Source of the DNA: Ramlibacter alkalitolerans
GTDB lineage: Bacteria; Pseudomonadota; Gammaproteobacteria; Burkholderiales; Burkholderiaceae_C
Assembly (NCBI RefSeq): GCF_016722765.1
Contig: NZ_JAEQND010000001.1
Coordinates: 372,001-436,000, forward strand
DNA: 64,000 nt
Direction of reading: 5' to 3'
The notes beneath the pieces are model-generated. The model was not told the origin of the DNA, did no database searches, and was given only the letters and a program-made list of their open reading frames with translations. Both the position numbers and the translations under genes were made by a program. Positions 43,495 through 52,564 of the stretch are shown here, piece after piece. How positions within the stretch are numbered: the first letter of the stretch is position 1; every line of letters begins with the position of its first letter.

Positions 43495-44584
43495 CCGAGA
43501 TCTCCTTGAGTTTGCGGTGCCGTTCTTCCTTGGGCAGCCTGGCCAGCTGCCGGGCGGCATCATAGAACCGTTGCCAGTCGTCGCCGTTCGCATGGAACAG
43601 CGCCTCGAGCCCGGGCACCAGTTCGTCGTAGGCGGCCTGGGCACCGAAGAACGCGTTGTTCGCCTCGCGCACCCAGCGGTCGTAGCCGCGCCAGCGCGCC
43701 GCATCGAAGCCGGAGCGCGCCTTCATGGCCTCGTAGTCGGCGCGGAACTGCTCCATGATCCGCCGCTTGCCGTCGGCCTTGGCGTCGGGCGACAGGCCCG
43801 GCGTTTCGTACAGCGCCTTCAGCCGCTCGCGCACCGTGCGCGAGAGCTCGCGGAACATGCGGCGCCGCGCATCGAAGTCCGCGTATTCCTGGCGCGCCTG
43901 TTCCGTCGCGTGCGTCTGCAGCCAGCGCGCGCCGCCCAGGCGCTCGACGGCCGTGGCGAAGGACTCGTTGAAGGTCGTGTCATTCTTCGCGTAGACCACC
44001 TGGTGCGCCAGCTCGTGGAAGATCAGGCGGGCCAGTTCGCCCTCCGGATAGTTCACGAAGGTGTTGAGCAGCGGGTCGCCGCCGGCCCAGTTCATGTAGC
44101 CCAGCGTGGAATAGGCCGTCACCGGATAGACGTTGACCTCGTAGCCCTGTTGCGAGAGCTCCGCGGCTTCCGCCCGCGCCTTGCCTTCGTCGTAGTAGCC
44201 GCGGTAGCCGATGCAGCCGGTGATCGGGAAGCACCAGGTCTTCAGGTCCAGCGAATAGATCGGCGCGGCCGTCACGTTGAAGATCGCAGCGCTTCGATGC
44301 AGGTCGGCGTAGCGCGTGTAGCTCGGGTTGTCCGGCAGCTTCAGCTCGCGACTGGCGTATTGGCGGATGCGCTGCGACAGCAGCAGCCTCTCGCGCAGCC
44401 GCGGCGCAAGTTGCGGCTCCGTCACGAGTTCCTCGACCGGCTGCGCCGCCCCCATGATCTTCAGGTGGCCGGTGACCGACTGCCAGTAGTAGCCCAGGTT
44501 CGCACAACCGGAGAGGCACAGCGTCGCCGCCACCGCCACCCCCGCCACTGCCGCAACGCCCATCAGGAGTGCCTTCTTCCTCAC
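43487..44584 (-). CDS. Putative zinc aminopeptidase lipoprotein (DUF/Aminopep family)
   Basis: A 365-residue membrane-anchored protein. A GTG start (overlapping the oxidoreductase stop as GTGA) gives a lipoprotein signal RKKALLMGVAAVAGVAVAAT with lipobox LSGC (Cys27). The zinc motif is HELAH (residues 190-194), with a third-ligand candidate Glu207 in FNESFATAVERLGG. The region CFPITGCIGYRGYYDEGKA and AYSTLGYMNWAGGDPLLN fits the Aminopep (PF10023-type) family, predicted to be aminopeptidases. It lies between a molybdopterin oxidoreductase and a PHA-region gene, all coupled by short overlaps, but no common pathway is evident. Confidence 0.85.
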   Translation of the reverse strand: MRKKALLMGVAAVAGVAVAATLCLSGCANLGYYWQSVTGHLKIMGAAQPVEELVTEPQLAPRLRERLLLSQRIRQYASRELKLPDNPSYTRYADLHRSAAIFNVTAAPIYSLDLKTWCFPITGCIGYRGYYDEGKARAEAAELSQQGYEVNVYPVTAYSTLGYMNWAGGDPLLNTFVNYPEGELARLIFHELAHQVVYAKNDTTFNESFATAVERLGGARWLQTHATEQARQEYADFDARRRMFRELSRTVRERLKALYETPGLSPDAKADGKRRIMEQFRADYEAMKARSGFDAARWRGYDRWVREANNAFFGAQAAYDELVPGLEALFHANGDDWQRFYDAARQLARLPKEERHRKLKEISVG

Positions 44585-46638
44585 GCCGGCCGGACTTCGA
44601 CCAGGCAGTCGTAGAACACGGGCGCGCGGCCCATGTCGGTGAGCTTCTGGCTGGTGAGCTGGTTGACGTTGGTCCCGGCCAGGCCCGCCTTGCGCCACCA
44701 GATGCCCAGCCCGTTGACCACCCCCGGGCGCGCCCGCGGCGAGACGCGGACCTTGCAGACGTATTCGCCCCGGTCGTTGAACACGCACACCACCTGCGCA
44801 TCCTGGATGCCGCGCGCGGCCGCGTCGCTGGCGTGCATCTCCAGGATCGGCTCGCCCTCGATGTCGCGCAGGCTTTGCACGTTGACGAAGGTGGAGTTGA
44901 GGAAATTGCGCGCCGGCGGCGAGATCATGGCCAGCGGGTAGTGCGCGGAGCTGCCCGGCACCTCGTGATTCGGCACGTGGTCCGGCAGGCCGTCGAGGCC
45001 CTGGCGCGCCAGCCGCTCGCTGAAGAATTCGCAGCGGCCCGAGGGCGAGGGGAAGCGGCCTTCGGCAAAGGGCGCATCCGGCACGCGCAGGCTGGCGAAG
45101 CCTTGCTGCAGCAGCACGTCGAAATCGACCTGGTCCCCGAAGGCGAGCCGGCACAGGCTCTCGTCGCTCTCGCGGAACAGCGGATCGTCGAAGCCCATGC
45201 GCGCCGCCAGGTCGCGGAACACCTGCGTATTGGTCCGGGCCTCGCCGAGCGGCGCGATCGCCGGCCGGTTCAGCAGCACGTCGGTGTGGCCGTAGGACGC
45301 ATGGATGTCCCAGTGTTCGAGCTGCGTGGTGGCGGGCAGCAGGTAGTCTGCGTAGTCGGCGGTGTCGGTGCGGAACTGCTCGATCACGACGGTGAACAGG
45401 TCCTCGCGCGCGAAGCCGCGCACCACCCGGCCCGATTCGGGCGCCACCGCGACCGGGTTGCTGTTGTAGACCACCACCGCGTCGATGCGCGGGCCGAACT
45501 GCGCCGAGCCGGCGTGCAGCAGCGCATCGCCGATCTGCACCATGTTGATGGTGCGCGGCGTGCGGCCCGCCAGCAGGTCCGGCCGCTGCAGCGCCGCCCG
45601 GTCCGCGGGATAGAAGCCGCCGCTGGAAAGCAGCACGCCGCCGGCACGATGGCGCCAGGCGCCGGTCAATGCCGGCAGGCAGGCCACGGCGCGCACCGCG
45701 TTGCCGCCGCCACGCACGCGCTGCATGCCGTAGTTCAGGCGGATGGCCGCCGGCTGCGTCGTGCCGTAGGCGCGCGCCAGGTCGCGGATCTGCTGCGCCG
45801 GAACGCCGCAGACGGCGGCGGTGCGCTCCGGGCTCCAGCGCTGGGCCCGCTCGCGCAGCGCCTCGAAGCCCACGGTGTGGCTGGCGATGTACTCGTGGTC
45901 CAGCCAGTCGTTGGCAATCAGCTCGTGCATCAGCGCGAGCGCCAGCGCGGCATCGGTGCCGGGCAGCAGCTGCACGTGTTCGTGGCACTTCTCGGCGGTC
46001 TCGCTGCGGCGCGGGTCGATGCAGACCAGCCTGGCGCCGTTGCGCTTCGCCTCCTGCGCCAGGCGCCAGAAATGCAGGTTGCTGGCGATCGAGTTGCTGC
46101 CCCACACGAGGATCAGCTTGGCCTCGGCGAAGAACTCCACCTTCATGCCGACCTTGCCGCCCAGCGTGTACGTGAGCGCCTCCGCCCCGGCCGACGCGCA
46201 GATGGTGCGATCGAGCAGCGAGGCGCCGAGCTGGTGGAAGAAGCGCCCCGCCATGCTCTCGCCCTGCACCAGGCCCATCGTGCCGCAGTAGCTGTAGGGG
46301 AGGATGGCCTGCGGGTCGCGCGCCGCGATCGCTTTCAGCCGCGCGGCGATGTCGGCTAGCGCCGTGTCCCAGGCCACCCGCTCGAAGCGGCCGGAGCCCT
46401 TGGGCCCCACCCTGCGCATCGGCTGCAGCAGTCGTTCGGGGTGGTAGGTGCGCTCCGGGTAGTGGGAGACCTTGTTGCACAGCACGCCCGCGGTCGCCGC
46501 GTGCTCCGGGTTGCCCTGGACGCGGAGTGCCACGCCGTCCTGCACGGTGGTGATCAGCGCGCAGGTATCCGGGCAGTCGTGGGGGCAGGCGCCCCGGACC
46601 TGCCGGGCCGGAACGGGAACGGGCGAGGAAGCATCCAT
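44581..46638 (-). CDS. Molybdopterin oxidoreductase (DMSO reductase family)
   Basis: A 685-residue bis-MGD enzyme with an N-terminal 4Fe-4S site formed by Cys18, Cys22, Cys26 (CPHDCPDTC) and Cys54 (GVLCNK). The Mo-binding domain follows with YSYCGTMGLVQGESMAGRFF, GSNSIASNLHFWRLA, CIDPRRSETAEKC and the C-terminal molydop-binding domain (ILEMHASDAAARGIQDAQVV). The lack of a Tat signal and of an Fe-S electron-transfer subunit nearby suggests a cytoplasmic, single-subunit enzyme. Substrate is unknown; related Burkholderiales proteins are annotated only as molybdopterin oxidoreductases. The ATG at 46638 is taken because it just precedes the cluster motif; the frame is open for 18 more codons. Confidence 0.9.
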   Translation of the reverse strand: MDASSPVPVPARQVRGACPHDCPDTCALITTVQDGVALRVQGNPEHAATAGVLCNKVSHYPERTYHPERLLQPMRRVGPKGSGRFERVAWDTALADIAARLKAIAARDPQAILPYSYCGTMGLVQGESMAGRFFHQLGASLLDRTICASAGAEALTYTLGGKVGMKVEFFAEAKLILVWGSNSIASNLHFWRLAQEAKRNGARLVCIDPRRSETAEKCHEHVQLLPGTDAALALALMHELIANDWLDHEYIASHTVGFEALRERAQRWSPERTAAVCGVPAQQIRDLARAYGTTQPAAIRLNYGMQRVRGGGNAVRAVACLPALTGAWRHRAGGVLLSSGGFYPADRAALQRPDLLAGRTPRTINMVQIGDALLHAGSAQFGPRIDAVVVYNSNPVAVAPESGRVVRGFAREDLFTVVIEQFRTDTADYADYLLPATTQLEHWDIHASYGHTDVLLNRPAIAPLGEARTNTQVFRDLAARMGFDDPLFRESDESLCRLAFGDQVDFDVLLQQGFASLRVPDAPFAEGRFPSPSGRCEFFSERLARQGLDGLPDHVPNHEVPGSSAHYPLAMISPPARNFLNSTFVNVQSLRDIEGEPILEMHASDAAARGIQDAQVVCVFNDRGEYVCKVRVSPRARPGVVNGLGIWWRKAGLAGTNVNQLTSQKLTDMGRAPVFYDCLVEVRPA

Positions 46639-46773
46639 GGGGTCGATTTTCGTGCACTGCGTCACGGCGTGCCGCCGGCGCGCGACACGCACCGCGAGGT
46701 TTTAGGGAAATGCATTAGCGATTCACGCCCCAGGGACAGTCGTTCGGCAGGCGCTGGCCGGGAGAATCGGGGA

Positions 46774-47904
46774 ATGCTCAACCGTCGTACTTTCCACCGC
46801 ACCCTGGCCGGCGCGGCGGCCCTGGTCGTGGCGCCCGGCCTGCGCGCGCAGGCCGATCGCATCCTGCTGGCCCAGTCCGCCCCCTTCACCGGCCCGGCCG
46901 CCCAACTCGGGATCCAGTTCCACCAGGGCGCCAGGCTCGTGTTCGAGCAGGTCAACGCCCATGGCGGCGCCAACCGCCGCCCCATCGAGCTGGTCCGCCT
47001 GGACGACGGCTACGAGCCCGATCGCTGCGTCGAGAACACGAAGAAGCTGCTGGGCGACGACCCGCTCGCCCTGTTCGGCTACATCGGCACGCCGACCAGC
47101 CTGGCCGCCCTGCCGCTGGCCACCGCGGCCAAGGCGCCCTTCTTCGCGCCCTTCACCGGGGCGATGGGCCTGCGCCAGCCCTTCAACCGCTACGCCTTCC
47201 ACCTGCGCGCCTCGTACAACGACGAGACGGCGCTGATCGTCCGGCAGCTCACCTCGCTGGGCCTGAACCGGATCGCCGTCTTCTGGCAGAACGATGCCTA
47301 CGGCAAGGCCGGCCTGGACGGCGTGGAACTGGCCCTGGGGGCGCAGAACCTCAAGCCCGTGGCGCAGGCCACCGTGGAACGCAACTCCGTCAACGTGGCG
47401 CAGGCGGTGAAGACGCTGGTGGCCGCCAAGCCGGATGCCGTGGTGCAGATCAGCGCGTACAAGTCCTGCGCCGCCTTCATCCGCGCGGCGCGGGCGGCGG
47501 GCTACGGCGGCACCTTCTACAACGTGTCCTTCGTGGGCACGCAGGCGCTCGCCGACGAACTCGGCAAGGACGGCGCGGGCGTGGTCGTCTCGCAGGTGAT
47601 GCCCTCGCCCTACACCACGACGAAGGCGATCGTGCGCGAGTTCCTCGAAGCGGTGAAGAAGGGCGGCGCCGACTACCAGGCCAACTTCTCCAGCATGGAG
47701 GGCTACCTCGCCGCGCGGGTGTTCGTGGAAGGCTTGAAACGGGGCCCCGCGCGACCCACGCGCGAGGGCCTGATCGCCGGCCTCGAGGCGATCGGCAGCG
47801 AGAACTTCGGCGGCTTCAACATCAGCTTCTCCCCCACCGACCACGTCGCCTCGAAGTTCGTGGAGCTGTCGATGCTCACGGGGGACGGGCGGGTGCGGAC
47901 GTAG
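46774..47904 (+). CDS. ABC transporter substrate-binding protein, Leu/Ile/Val-type
   Basis: A 376-residue periplasmic protein. The N terminus has a signal with a twin-arginine-like stretch (MLNRRTFHRTLAGAAALVVA) ending in LRAQ. The mature part is a type I periplasmic fold with ILLAQSAPFTGPAAQLGIQF, LDDGYEPDRCVENTKKLL, GYIGTPTSLAALPLATAA and VFWQNDAYGKAGLDGVELAL, as in branched-chain amino acid/amide receptors. No permease or ATPase gene is near, so it is an orphan receptor. It is divergent from the Mo-oxidoreductase (135 bp) and convergent with argE across a family A repeat. Confidence 0.9.
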   Translation: MLNRRTFHRTLAGAAALVVAPGLRAQADRILLAQSAPFTGPAAQLGIQFHQGARLVFEQVNAHGGANRRPIELVRLDDGYEPDRCVENTKKLLGDDPLALFGYIGTPTSLAALPLATAAKAPFFAPFTGAMGLRQPFNRYAFHLRASYNDETALIVRQLTSLGLNRIAVFWQNDAYGKAGLDGVELALGAQNLKPVAQATVERNSVNVAQAVKTLVAAKPDAVVQISAYKSCAAFIRAARAAGYGGTFYNVSFVGTQALADELGKDGAGVVVSQVMPSPYTTTKAIVREFLEAVKKGGADYQANFSSMEGYLAARVFVEGLKRGPARPTREGLIAGLEAIGSENFGGFNISFSPTDHVASKFVELSMLTGDGRVRT

Positions 47905-47924
47905 GAGTCGGAAGCCGGACAGCC

Positions 47925-48073
47925 GGACGCAGAGGGCGCAAAGGGTACGCAGAGGACGCAAAAAATAACAAAGGAAAGGAACGACGAGGAGAACAGGTGT
48001 CCCTCTTCTACCCTTTGTCCTTTTCTCCTGAACCTTTTGCGTCCTCTGCGTACCCTTCCCGACCTCTGCGTCC
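47925..48073. repeat. Family A inverted repeat, locus 3
   Basis: Arms of 41 bases (47925-47965 and 48033-48073) match at 36 of 41 positions in inverted orientation; each contains two GGACGCAGAGG-type units, the inner one reading TACGCAGAGGACGCAAAA. The 67-base spacer contains a further weak inverted pairing (AAAGGAAAGGA with TCCTTTTCTCC). It lies between the convergent binding-protein and argE genes. Confidence 0.85.
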
Positions 48074-48105
48074 GTATTGTTTTTTCCTGAAGCAGCGCGA
48101 GGCAT

Positions 48106-49284
48106 TTACCCCAGCGAACGCACCTGCGCCAGCCCCTCCATGAAGGCCTGGCAGCGCAGCAACTGCTCCAGCGTCACGTATTCGTCCGGCTGGTGCGCCT
48201 GCACGATGCTCCCGGGCCCGCAGACCACGGTGCGGATGCCGGCGTTCTTGAACAGGCCGGCCTCGGTGCCGAAGGCCACCAGCGTCGTGCGATCCTCGCC
48301 GGCCAGCCGCAGCGCCAGCCGCGTCACCGGCTCGTCGGCGGAGCCCAGGAAGCTGGGGATCTCGCAGATCGTCTCGAAGCGGAAGCCCGTCTCCGGCGCC
48401 ACCTTGCGCATGGCGGGTTCCAGCGAGCGGGCATACGCCACCACCTGCTCCTGCATCCCGCGCGCGTCCGCCGTGGGCAGGTCGCGGAACTCGTAGCGGA
48501 ATTCGGCGTCGCGCGGCACCACGTTGTCGGCGATACCGCCGTGGAACTGGCCGACGCTGGCGGTGGAGAAGGGCACGTCGAAGCCGGCATACGGCGGCTC
48601 CTCGCGCTCGAAGGCCTCCGCCATGTCGCGCACCCGCCCGACCACGCGCGCCGCCATCTCGATCGCGTTGACCGACTGCGGCGTGAGCGAGGAATGCGCC
48701 TCCTTGCCGCGCACGCAGCAGCGGTAGCGGTAGACGCCCTTGTGCGCGATGGCGGGCACCATGCTGGTCGGCTCCCCCACGATGCAGGCCAGCGGCGCGA
48801 CGCCGGCTTCGCGCAGGTCGGCGATCAGCTCGCGCACGCCGAAGCAGCCCACCTCCTCGTCGTAGCTGAAGGCCAGGTGGATCGCGAACGGCAGGTCCGC
48901 TTCGAGGAACAGCGGCGCATGCGCCACGGCCGTGGCGATGAAGCCCTTCATGTCCGCCGAGCCGCGGCCGTAGAGGCGGCCGTCGCGCACCACGCCGCCC
49001 AGCGGGTCCACCGACCAGTCCTGCCCGTCCCAGGGCACGGTGTCGGTGTGGCCGGACAGGATCAGCCCGGCGGGCTTGCCTTCGCCCAAGGTGGCGAAGA
49101 GGTTGGCCTTGGTGCGCTCGGCGTTCCAGCTCAGCCGGCTTGGGACGCCCAGGCGCGCCAGCTCGTCGCGGATGCAGTGGATGAGCGCCAGGTTGGAGTT
49201 GGCGCTCACGGTGTTGAAGCCGACCAAGGTGCGCGCGAACTCCAGGGCGCGCGGTGTCGCGGAGGGAACAGGCATGCGCCGCAT
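48106..49284 (-). CDS. argE: Acetylornithine deacetylase
   Basis: A 392-residue M20-family dinuclear zinc hydrolase. Motifs are ILSGHTDTVPWDGQDW (first metal His and Asp), GRGSADMKGFIATAVAHAP, SYDEEVGCFGVREL (catalytic Glu), IVGEPTSMVPAIAHKGVYRY, and CGPGSIVQAHQPDEYV with the last His ligand. The pattern fits ArgE, which releases ornithine from N-acetylornithine, though related M20 deacylases are hard to exclude. Burkholderiales usually have ArgJ for this step, so its role may be recycling or an accessory one. A start at 49275 (MPVPSAT) is equally possible. It is divergent from an M20 amidohydrolase gene. Confidence 0.88.
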   Translation of the reverse strand: MRRMPVPSATPRALEFARTLVGFNTVSANSNLALIHCIRDELARLGVPSRLSWNAERTKANLFATLGEGKPAGLILSGHTDTVPWDGQDWSVDPLGGVVRDGRLYGRGSADMKGFIATAVAHAPLFLEADLPFAIHLAFSYDEEVGCFGVRELIADLREAGVAPLACIVGEPTSMVPAIAHKGVYRYRCCVRGKEAHSSLTPQSVNAIEMAARVVGRVRDMAEAFEREEPPYAGFDVPFSTASVGQFHGGIADNVVPRDAEFRYEFRDLPTADARGMQEQVVAYARSLEPAMRKVAPETGFRFETICEIPSFLGSADEPVTRLALRLAGEDRTTLVAFGTEAGLFKNAGIRTVVCGPGSIVQAHQPDEYVTLEQLLRCQAFMEGLAQVRSLG

Positions 49285-49357
49285 TGTCCCGGATATCCCG
49301 CATGCAAGCGGCGCGCCAGCCGGCTAGACTCGTTTTCCCATCCCGCAGTCAGTCGCC

Positions 49358-50554
49358 ATGAAGCTCCTGGATTCCATCGTCACCCAAGCCGCCTCGATGG
49401 TGGCCGTGCGCCACGACCTGCACGCCCATCCCGAACTCTCGTTCCAGGAGACGCGCACTTCCGACCTGGTGGCGCAGCGCCTCACCGAATGGGGCATCCC
49501 GATCCACCGCGGTCTCGGCAAGACCGGAGTGGTCGGTACCATCCGCAAGGGCACGTCGACGCGCACCATCGGCCTGCGCGCCGACATGGACGCCCTGCCC
49601 GTGCCGGAGGCCAACACCTTCCCGCATGCGAGCCGCAACCCCGGCAAGATGCACGCCTGCGGCCACGACGGCCACACGACGATGCTGCTGGCCGCCGCGC
49701 GCCACCTGGCGCAGCACGGCAACTTCGACGGCACCGTGTACGTGATCTTCCAGCCCGCCGAAGAAAAGGGGGCCGGCGCGCAGGAGATGATCCGCGACGG
49801 CCTGTTCGAGCGCTTCCCGATGGAAGCCGTGTTCGGCATGCACAACTGGCCGGGCGCCGCGGCCGGCAAGTTCGCCGTGAGTCCCGGGCCGGTGATGGCG
49901 TCGACCAACGAGTTCAGGATCGTCATCCGCGGCAAGGGCAGCCACGGCGCCATGCCCAACCTCGGCATCGACCCGGTGCCGATCGCCTGCGAGATGGTGC
50001 AGGCCTTCCAGACCATCATCAGCCGCAACCGCAAGCCGATCGACCCCGGCGTGATCTCCGTGACCATGATCCACGCCGGCGAGGCGACCAACGTGGTGCC
50101 CGACGTCTGCGAGCTGCAGGGCACCGTGCGCACCTTCACCATCGAGGTGCTGGACCTGATCGAGCGGCGCATGCGCCAGGTGGCGCAGCACGTGTGCGCG
50201 GCGCACGAGGCGCAGTGCGAATTCGAATTCGTGCGCAACTACCCGCCCACCGTCAACTCGCCGCGCGAGGCCGAATTCGCCCGCAGGGTGATGGCCTCCA
50301 TCGTCGGCGAGGACAACCTCCTGGTGCAGGAACCCACCATGGGCGCGGAGGACTTCGCGTACATGCTGCAGGCCAGGCCCGGCGCCTACGCCTTCCTCTA
50401 CAACGGCGACGGCAGCCATCGCGCCGCCGGCCACGGCATGGGACCCTGCACCCTGCACAACCCGAGCTACGACTTCAACGACGAACTGATCCCGCTGGGC
50501 GCGACCTACTGGGTGCGGCTGGCGGAGGAGTGGCTGGCGAAGGCGGCGGCATGA
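49358..50554 (+). CDS. M20 family amidohydrolase (hippurate hydrolase/aminoacylase-like)
   Basis: A 398-residue member of the M20D subgroup: VAVRHDLHAHPELSFQETRT at the start, TIGLRADMDALPVPE, KMHACGHDGHTTMLL with the metal Cys and His residues, IFQPAEEKGAGAQEMIRDGL with the catalytic Glu pair, GMHNWPGAAAGKFAV and MGAEDFAYMLQARPGAY. Such enzymes cleave N-acyl or N-benzoyl amino acids or small amides. The start codon follows the argE-divergent region by 73 bp. The DUF2817 peptidase gene overlaps its stop (ATGA), implying joint expression, perhaps in peptide or acyl-amino-acid breakdown. Confidence 0.93.
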   Translation: MKLLDSIVTQAASMVAVRHDLHAHPELSFQETRTSDLVAQRLTEWGIPIHRGLGKTGVVGTIRKGTSTRTIGLRADMDALPVPEANTFPHASRNPGKMHACGHDGHTTMLLAAARHLAQHGNFDGTVYVIFQPAEEKGAGAQEMIRDGLFERFPMEAVFGMHNWPGAAAGKFAVSPGPVMASTNEFRIVIRGKGSHGAMPNLGIDPVPIACEMVQAFQTIISRNRKPIDPGVISVTMIHAGEATNVVPDVCELQGTVRTFTIEVLDLIERRMRQVAQHVCAAHEAQCEFEFVRNYPPTVNSPREAEFARRVMASIVGEDNLLVQEPTMGAEDFAYMLQARPGAYAFLYNGDGSHRAAGHGMGPCTLHNPSYDFNDELIPLGATYWVRLAEEWLAKAAA

Positions 50555-51639
50555 AGGACGCCTTCGCGAACAGCTATGCCGAGGCACGGCAGAAGTTCCT
50601 GGCCGCGGCGGCGCAGGCCGGCCTGCCCGTGGAAGCCAAGCTGCATCCGGAACCCGGCCTGCACGGCGAGCCGCTGGCCATGGACGTGGCGCGCGACGGC
50701 CACCCCGATGCCGCGCGGCTCCTGATCCTCACCAGCGCCTGCCATGGCGTCGAAGGTTTCTGCGGCAGCGGCGTGCAGGTGGCCGCCCTGCGCGACGCCG
50801 AACTGCGCCGGCGGGCCGCCGAAGCGGGCGTCGCCCTCCTGTACGTGCACGCGCTCAATCCCTACGGCTTCTCGCACGTGGGCCGCACGACGCACGAGAA
50901 CGTCGACCTGAACCGCAATTTCCACGACTTCGCGCAGCCGCTGCCCGTGAACGAGCCCTACCGCGAGCTGCACGAGATCCTGGTGCCGGCCACCTGGCCG
51001 CCCGGCCCGGACAACCAGCGCGCGATCGGCCAGTACGTCGCCGAACGCGGCGTCGCCTACTACCAGGCCGTGATGTCGCGCGGCCAGTACGAGTATCCCG
51101 ACGGCCTCTTCTACGGCGGCGTGGCGCCGTGCTGGAGCAACCTCGCCCTGCGCGAAGTGCTGCGCACGCACGGCCGGCGCGCGGGCCGCATCGCGTGGAT
51201 CGACATCCACACCGGGCTGGGCCCGAGCGGCGTCGGCGAGCGCATCCTGGCCGCGCGCGACGACGAGGCGTGCAAGGCGCGCGCGGGGGCGTGGTGGAGC
51301 GGCGGCGGCCGCACGCCGGTGACCTCGATCTATGACGGCTCGTCGACGTCGGCCTTCCTCACCGGACTGATGTTCGGCGCGGCGTACGACGAGTGCCCGC
51401 AGGCGGAGTACACCGGCATTGCGCTGGAGTACGGCACCGTGCCGGTGCTGGAGACCTTCCAGGCGCTGCGGGCGGAGCAGTGGCTGCGCCGGCACCCGGA
51501 GGCATCCCAGGCGCAGAAGGATGCGATCCGGCGGCAGGTGTTCGAGGCGTTCTATACGGACACGGATGCCTGGCGCGAGCAGGTGGTGGCGCAGGCGCGC
51601 GAGGCGTTGCTGCAGGCGGTGGAGGGTCTGGGCGCTTAG
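50551..51639 (+). CDS. DUF2817 family zinc carboxypeptidase-like (M14) protein
   Basis: A 362-residue protein of the DUF2817 family, distantly related to M14 carboxypeptidases. Metal ligands are likely in SACHGVEGFCGSG (His, Glu) and WIDIHTGLGPSG (His); VHALNPYGFSHVGRTTHENV and DLNRNFHDF are the other conserved segments, and ALEYGTVPVLETFQALRAEQ near the end may hold the catalytic Glu. No signal peptide is present. Its ATG overlaps the M20 gene stop, so both are probably one unit acting on peptides or acyl-amino acids in the cytoplasm. Specificity is unknown. Confidence 0.88.
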   Translation: MKDAFANSYAEARQKFLAAAAQAGLPVEAKLHPEPGLHGEPLAMDVARDGHPDAARLLILTSACHGVEGFCGSGVQVAALRDAELRRRAAEAGVALLYVHALNPYGFSHVGRTTHENVDLNRNFHDFAQPLPVNEPYRELHEILVPATWPPGPDNQRAIGQYVAERGVAYYQAVMSRGQYEYPDGLFYGGVAPCWSNLALREVLRTHGRRAGRIAWIDIHTGLGPSGVGERILAARDDEACKARAGAWWSGGGRTPVTSIYDGSSTSAFLTGLMFGAAYDECPQAEYTGIALEYGTVPVLETFQALRAEQWLRRHPEASQAQKDAIRRQVFEAFYTDTDAWREQVVAQAREALLQAVEGLGA

Positions 51640-51641
51640 AA

Positions 51642-51753
51642 CGCTGGGGTTCACGGGCTTCGCCGTTCACCGCCAGCCTACAAGAGGCCGCGCCATTCAG
51701 CGCCAGCGGGTTTCCGTAGGCTGGCGGTGAGCCGCGAAGCGCGAACCCCAGCG
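51642..51753. repeat. Family C repeat, locus 3 (inverted pair)
   Basis: Left unit 51642-51682 (starting CGCTGGGGTTCACGGGCTTC) and right unit 51715-51753 (starting CGTAGGCTGGCGGTGAGCCG) in opposite orientation with a 32-base spacer. The right unit ends one base before the coaX stop codon. The pair separates the convergent DUF2817 and coaX genes. Confidence 0.85.
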
Positions 51754-51754
51754 C

Positions 51755-52528
51755 TTACAAAGCCGCCGCGCGCGTACTCGCAATCACCAGCAACCCATCG
51801 AAGATCAGGCTCTCCACCAGCTCGAAGTGCTCCAGCATGTGCGGCGCCATCTTCCAGCCCGCGCCGCCCGTCATGTAGCAGGCCGGCTCGCTGCCGCAGC
51901 GGCGGCGCACGTGCTGCACCATGCGCTCGATCGCGCCGGCGATGGCGAAGGTGCCGCCGCTGGTGAGCGCGTCGCTGGTGTTGGTCGGGAACTCGCGCAC
52001 GTCGCCGGTGGGCACGTGCAGGCCCGCCGTGCCGCTTTCCAGGGCGCGCAGCATGATGCCGTGCCCCGGCACGATGAAGCCGCCAAGGAAGCGCCCGTGC
52101 GGGTCGACCGCTTCCACGGTGACGGCGGTGCCCACCATCACGACCACCATCGGCCGCGCCGGGCCGGCCGCCAGCATGCGATGGCGCGCGCCGATCATGG
52201 CCACCCAGCGGTCCGCGCCCAGGCGCGTCGGGTGGTCGTAGCCGTTGATCACCCCCGCCTCGGCGGCGCTCGCCACCACCCAGTGCGCGGGCGCGACCCA
52301 CAGTTCCTCCATCTGCTCCTCGACGCGGCGCTTCACCGCGTCGGCGGCCACGCAGCACCCGAGCATGCGTTCCGGCGGGCTGAGCCGCGACCATTCGCCG
52401 TCGGACAGCTTGTCGATGTTCTCCAGGAATTCGGCGCCGCCGGCGATGGGCTGCGCGCCCTGGTGCGCGTGCGGGTAGACCGCCCATTTCAGGCGCGTGT
52501 TGCCGATGTCGACCGCGAGGAAGGTCAT
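51755..52528 (-). CDS. coaX: Type III pantothenate kinase
   Basis: A 257-residue ASKHA-fold kinase that phosphorylates pantothenate, the first step of coenzyme A synthesis. Signatures are [16 protein letters not shown] at the start, [20 protein letters not shown] in the middle with the substrate-binding [19 protein letters not shown] and [15 protein letters not shown]. In Burkholderiales coaX typically lies downstream of birA; here the region upstream is a 36-bp gap and a LuxR-type gene on the same strand, so the birA link is lost. The stop codon borders a family C repeat. Confidence 0.94.
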   Translation of the reverse strand: MTFLAVDIGNTRLKWAVYPHAHQGAQPIAGGAEFLENIDKLSDGEWSRLSPPERMLGCCVAADAVKRRVEEQMEELWVAPAHWVVASAAEAGVINGYDHPTRLGADRWVAMIGARHRMLAAGPARPMVVVMVGTAVTVEAVDPHGRFLGGFIVPGHGIMLRALESGTAGLHVPTGDVREFPTNTSDALTSGGTFAIAGAIERMVQHVRRRCGSEPACYMTGGAGWKMAPHMLEHFELVESLIFDGLLVIASTRAAAL

Positions 52529-52564
52529 GCGAGGATGAGTTGGTTCGCGACTATAAACCCGGAC

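Noticed and set aside
48193-51639. Very long + strand frame running through argE antisense and the M20 gene into the DUF2817 gene
   Set aside because: Only the last part (from 50551) is a real protein; the rest is a different frame of, or antisense to, recognised genes.
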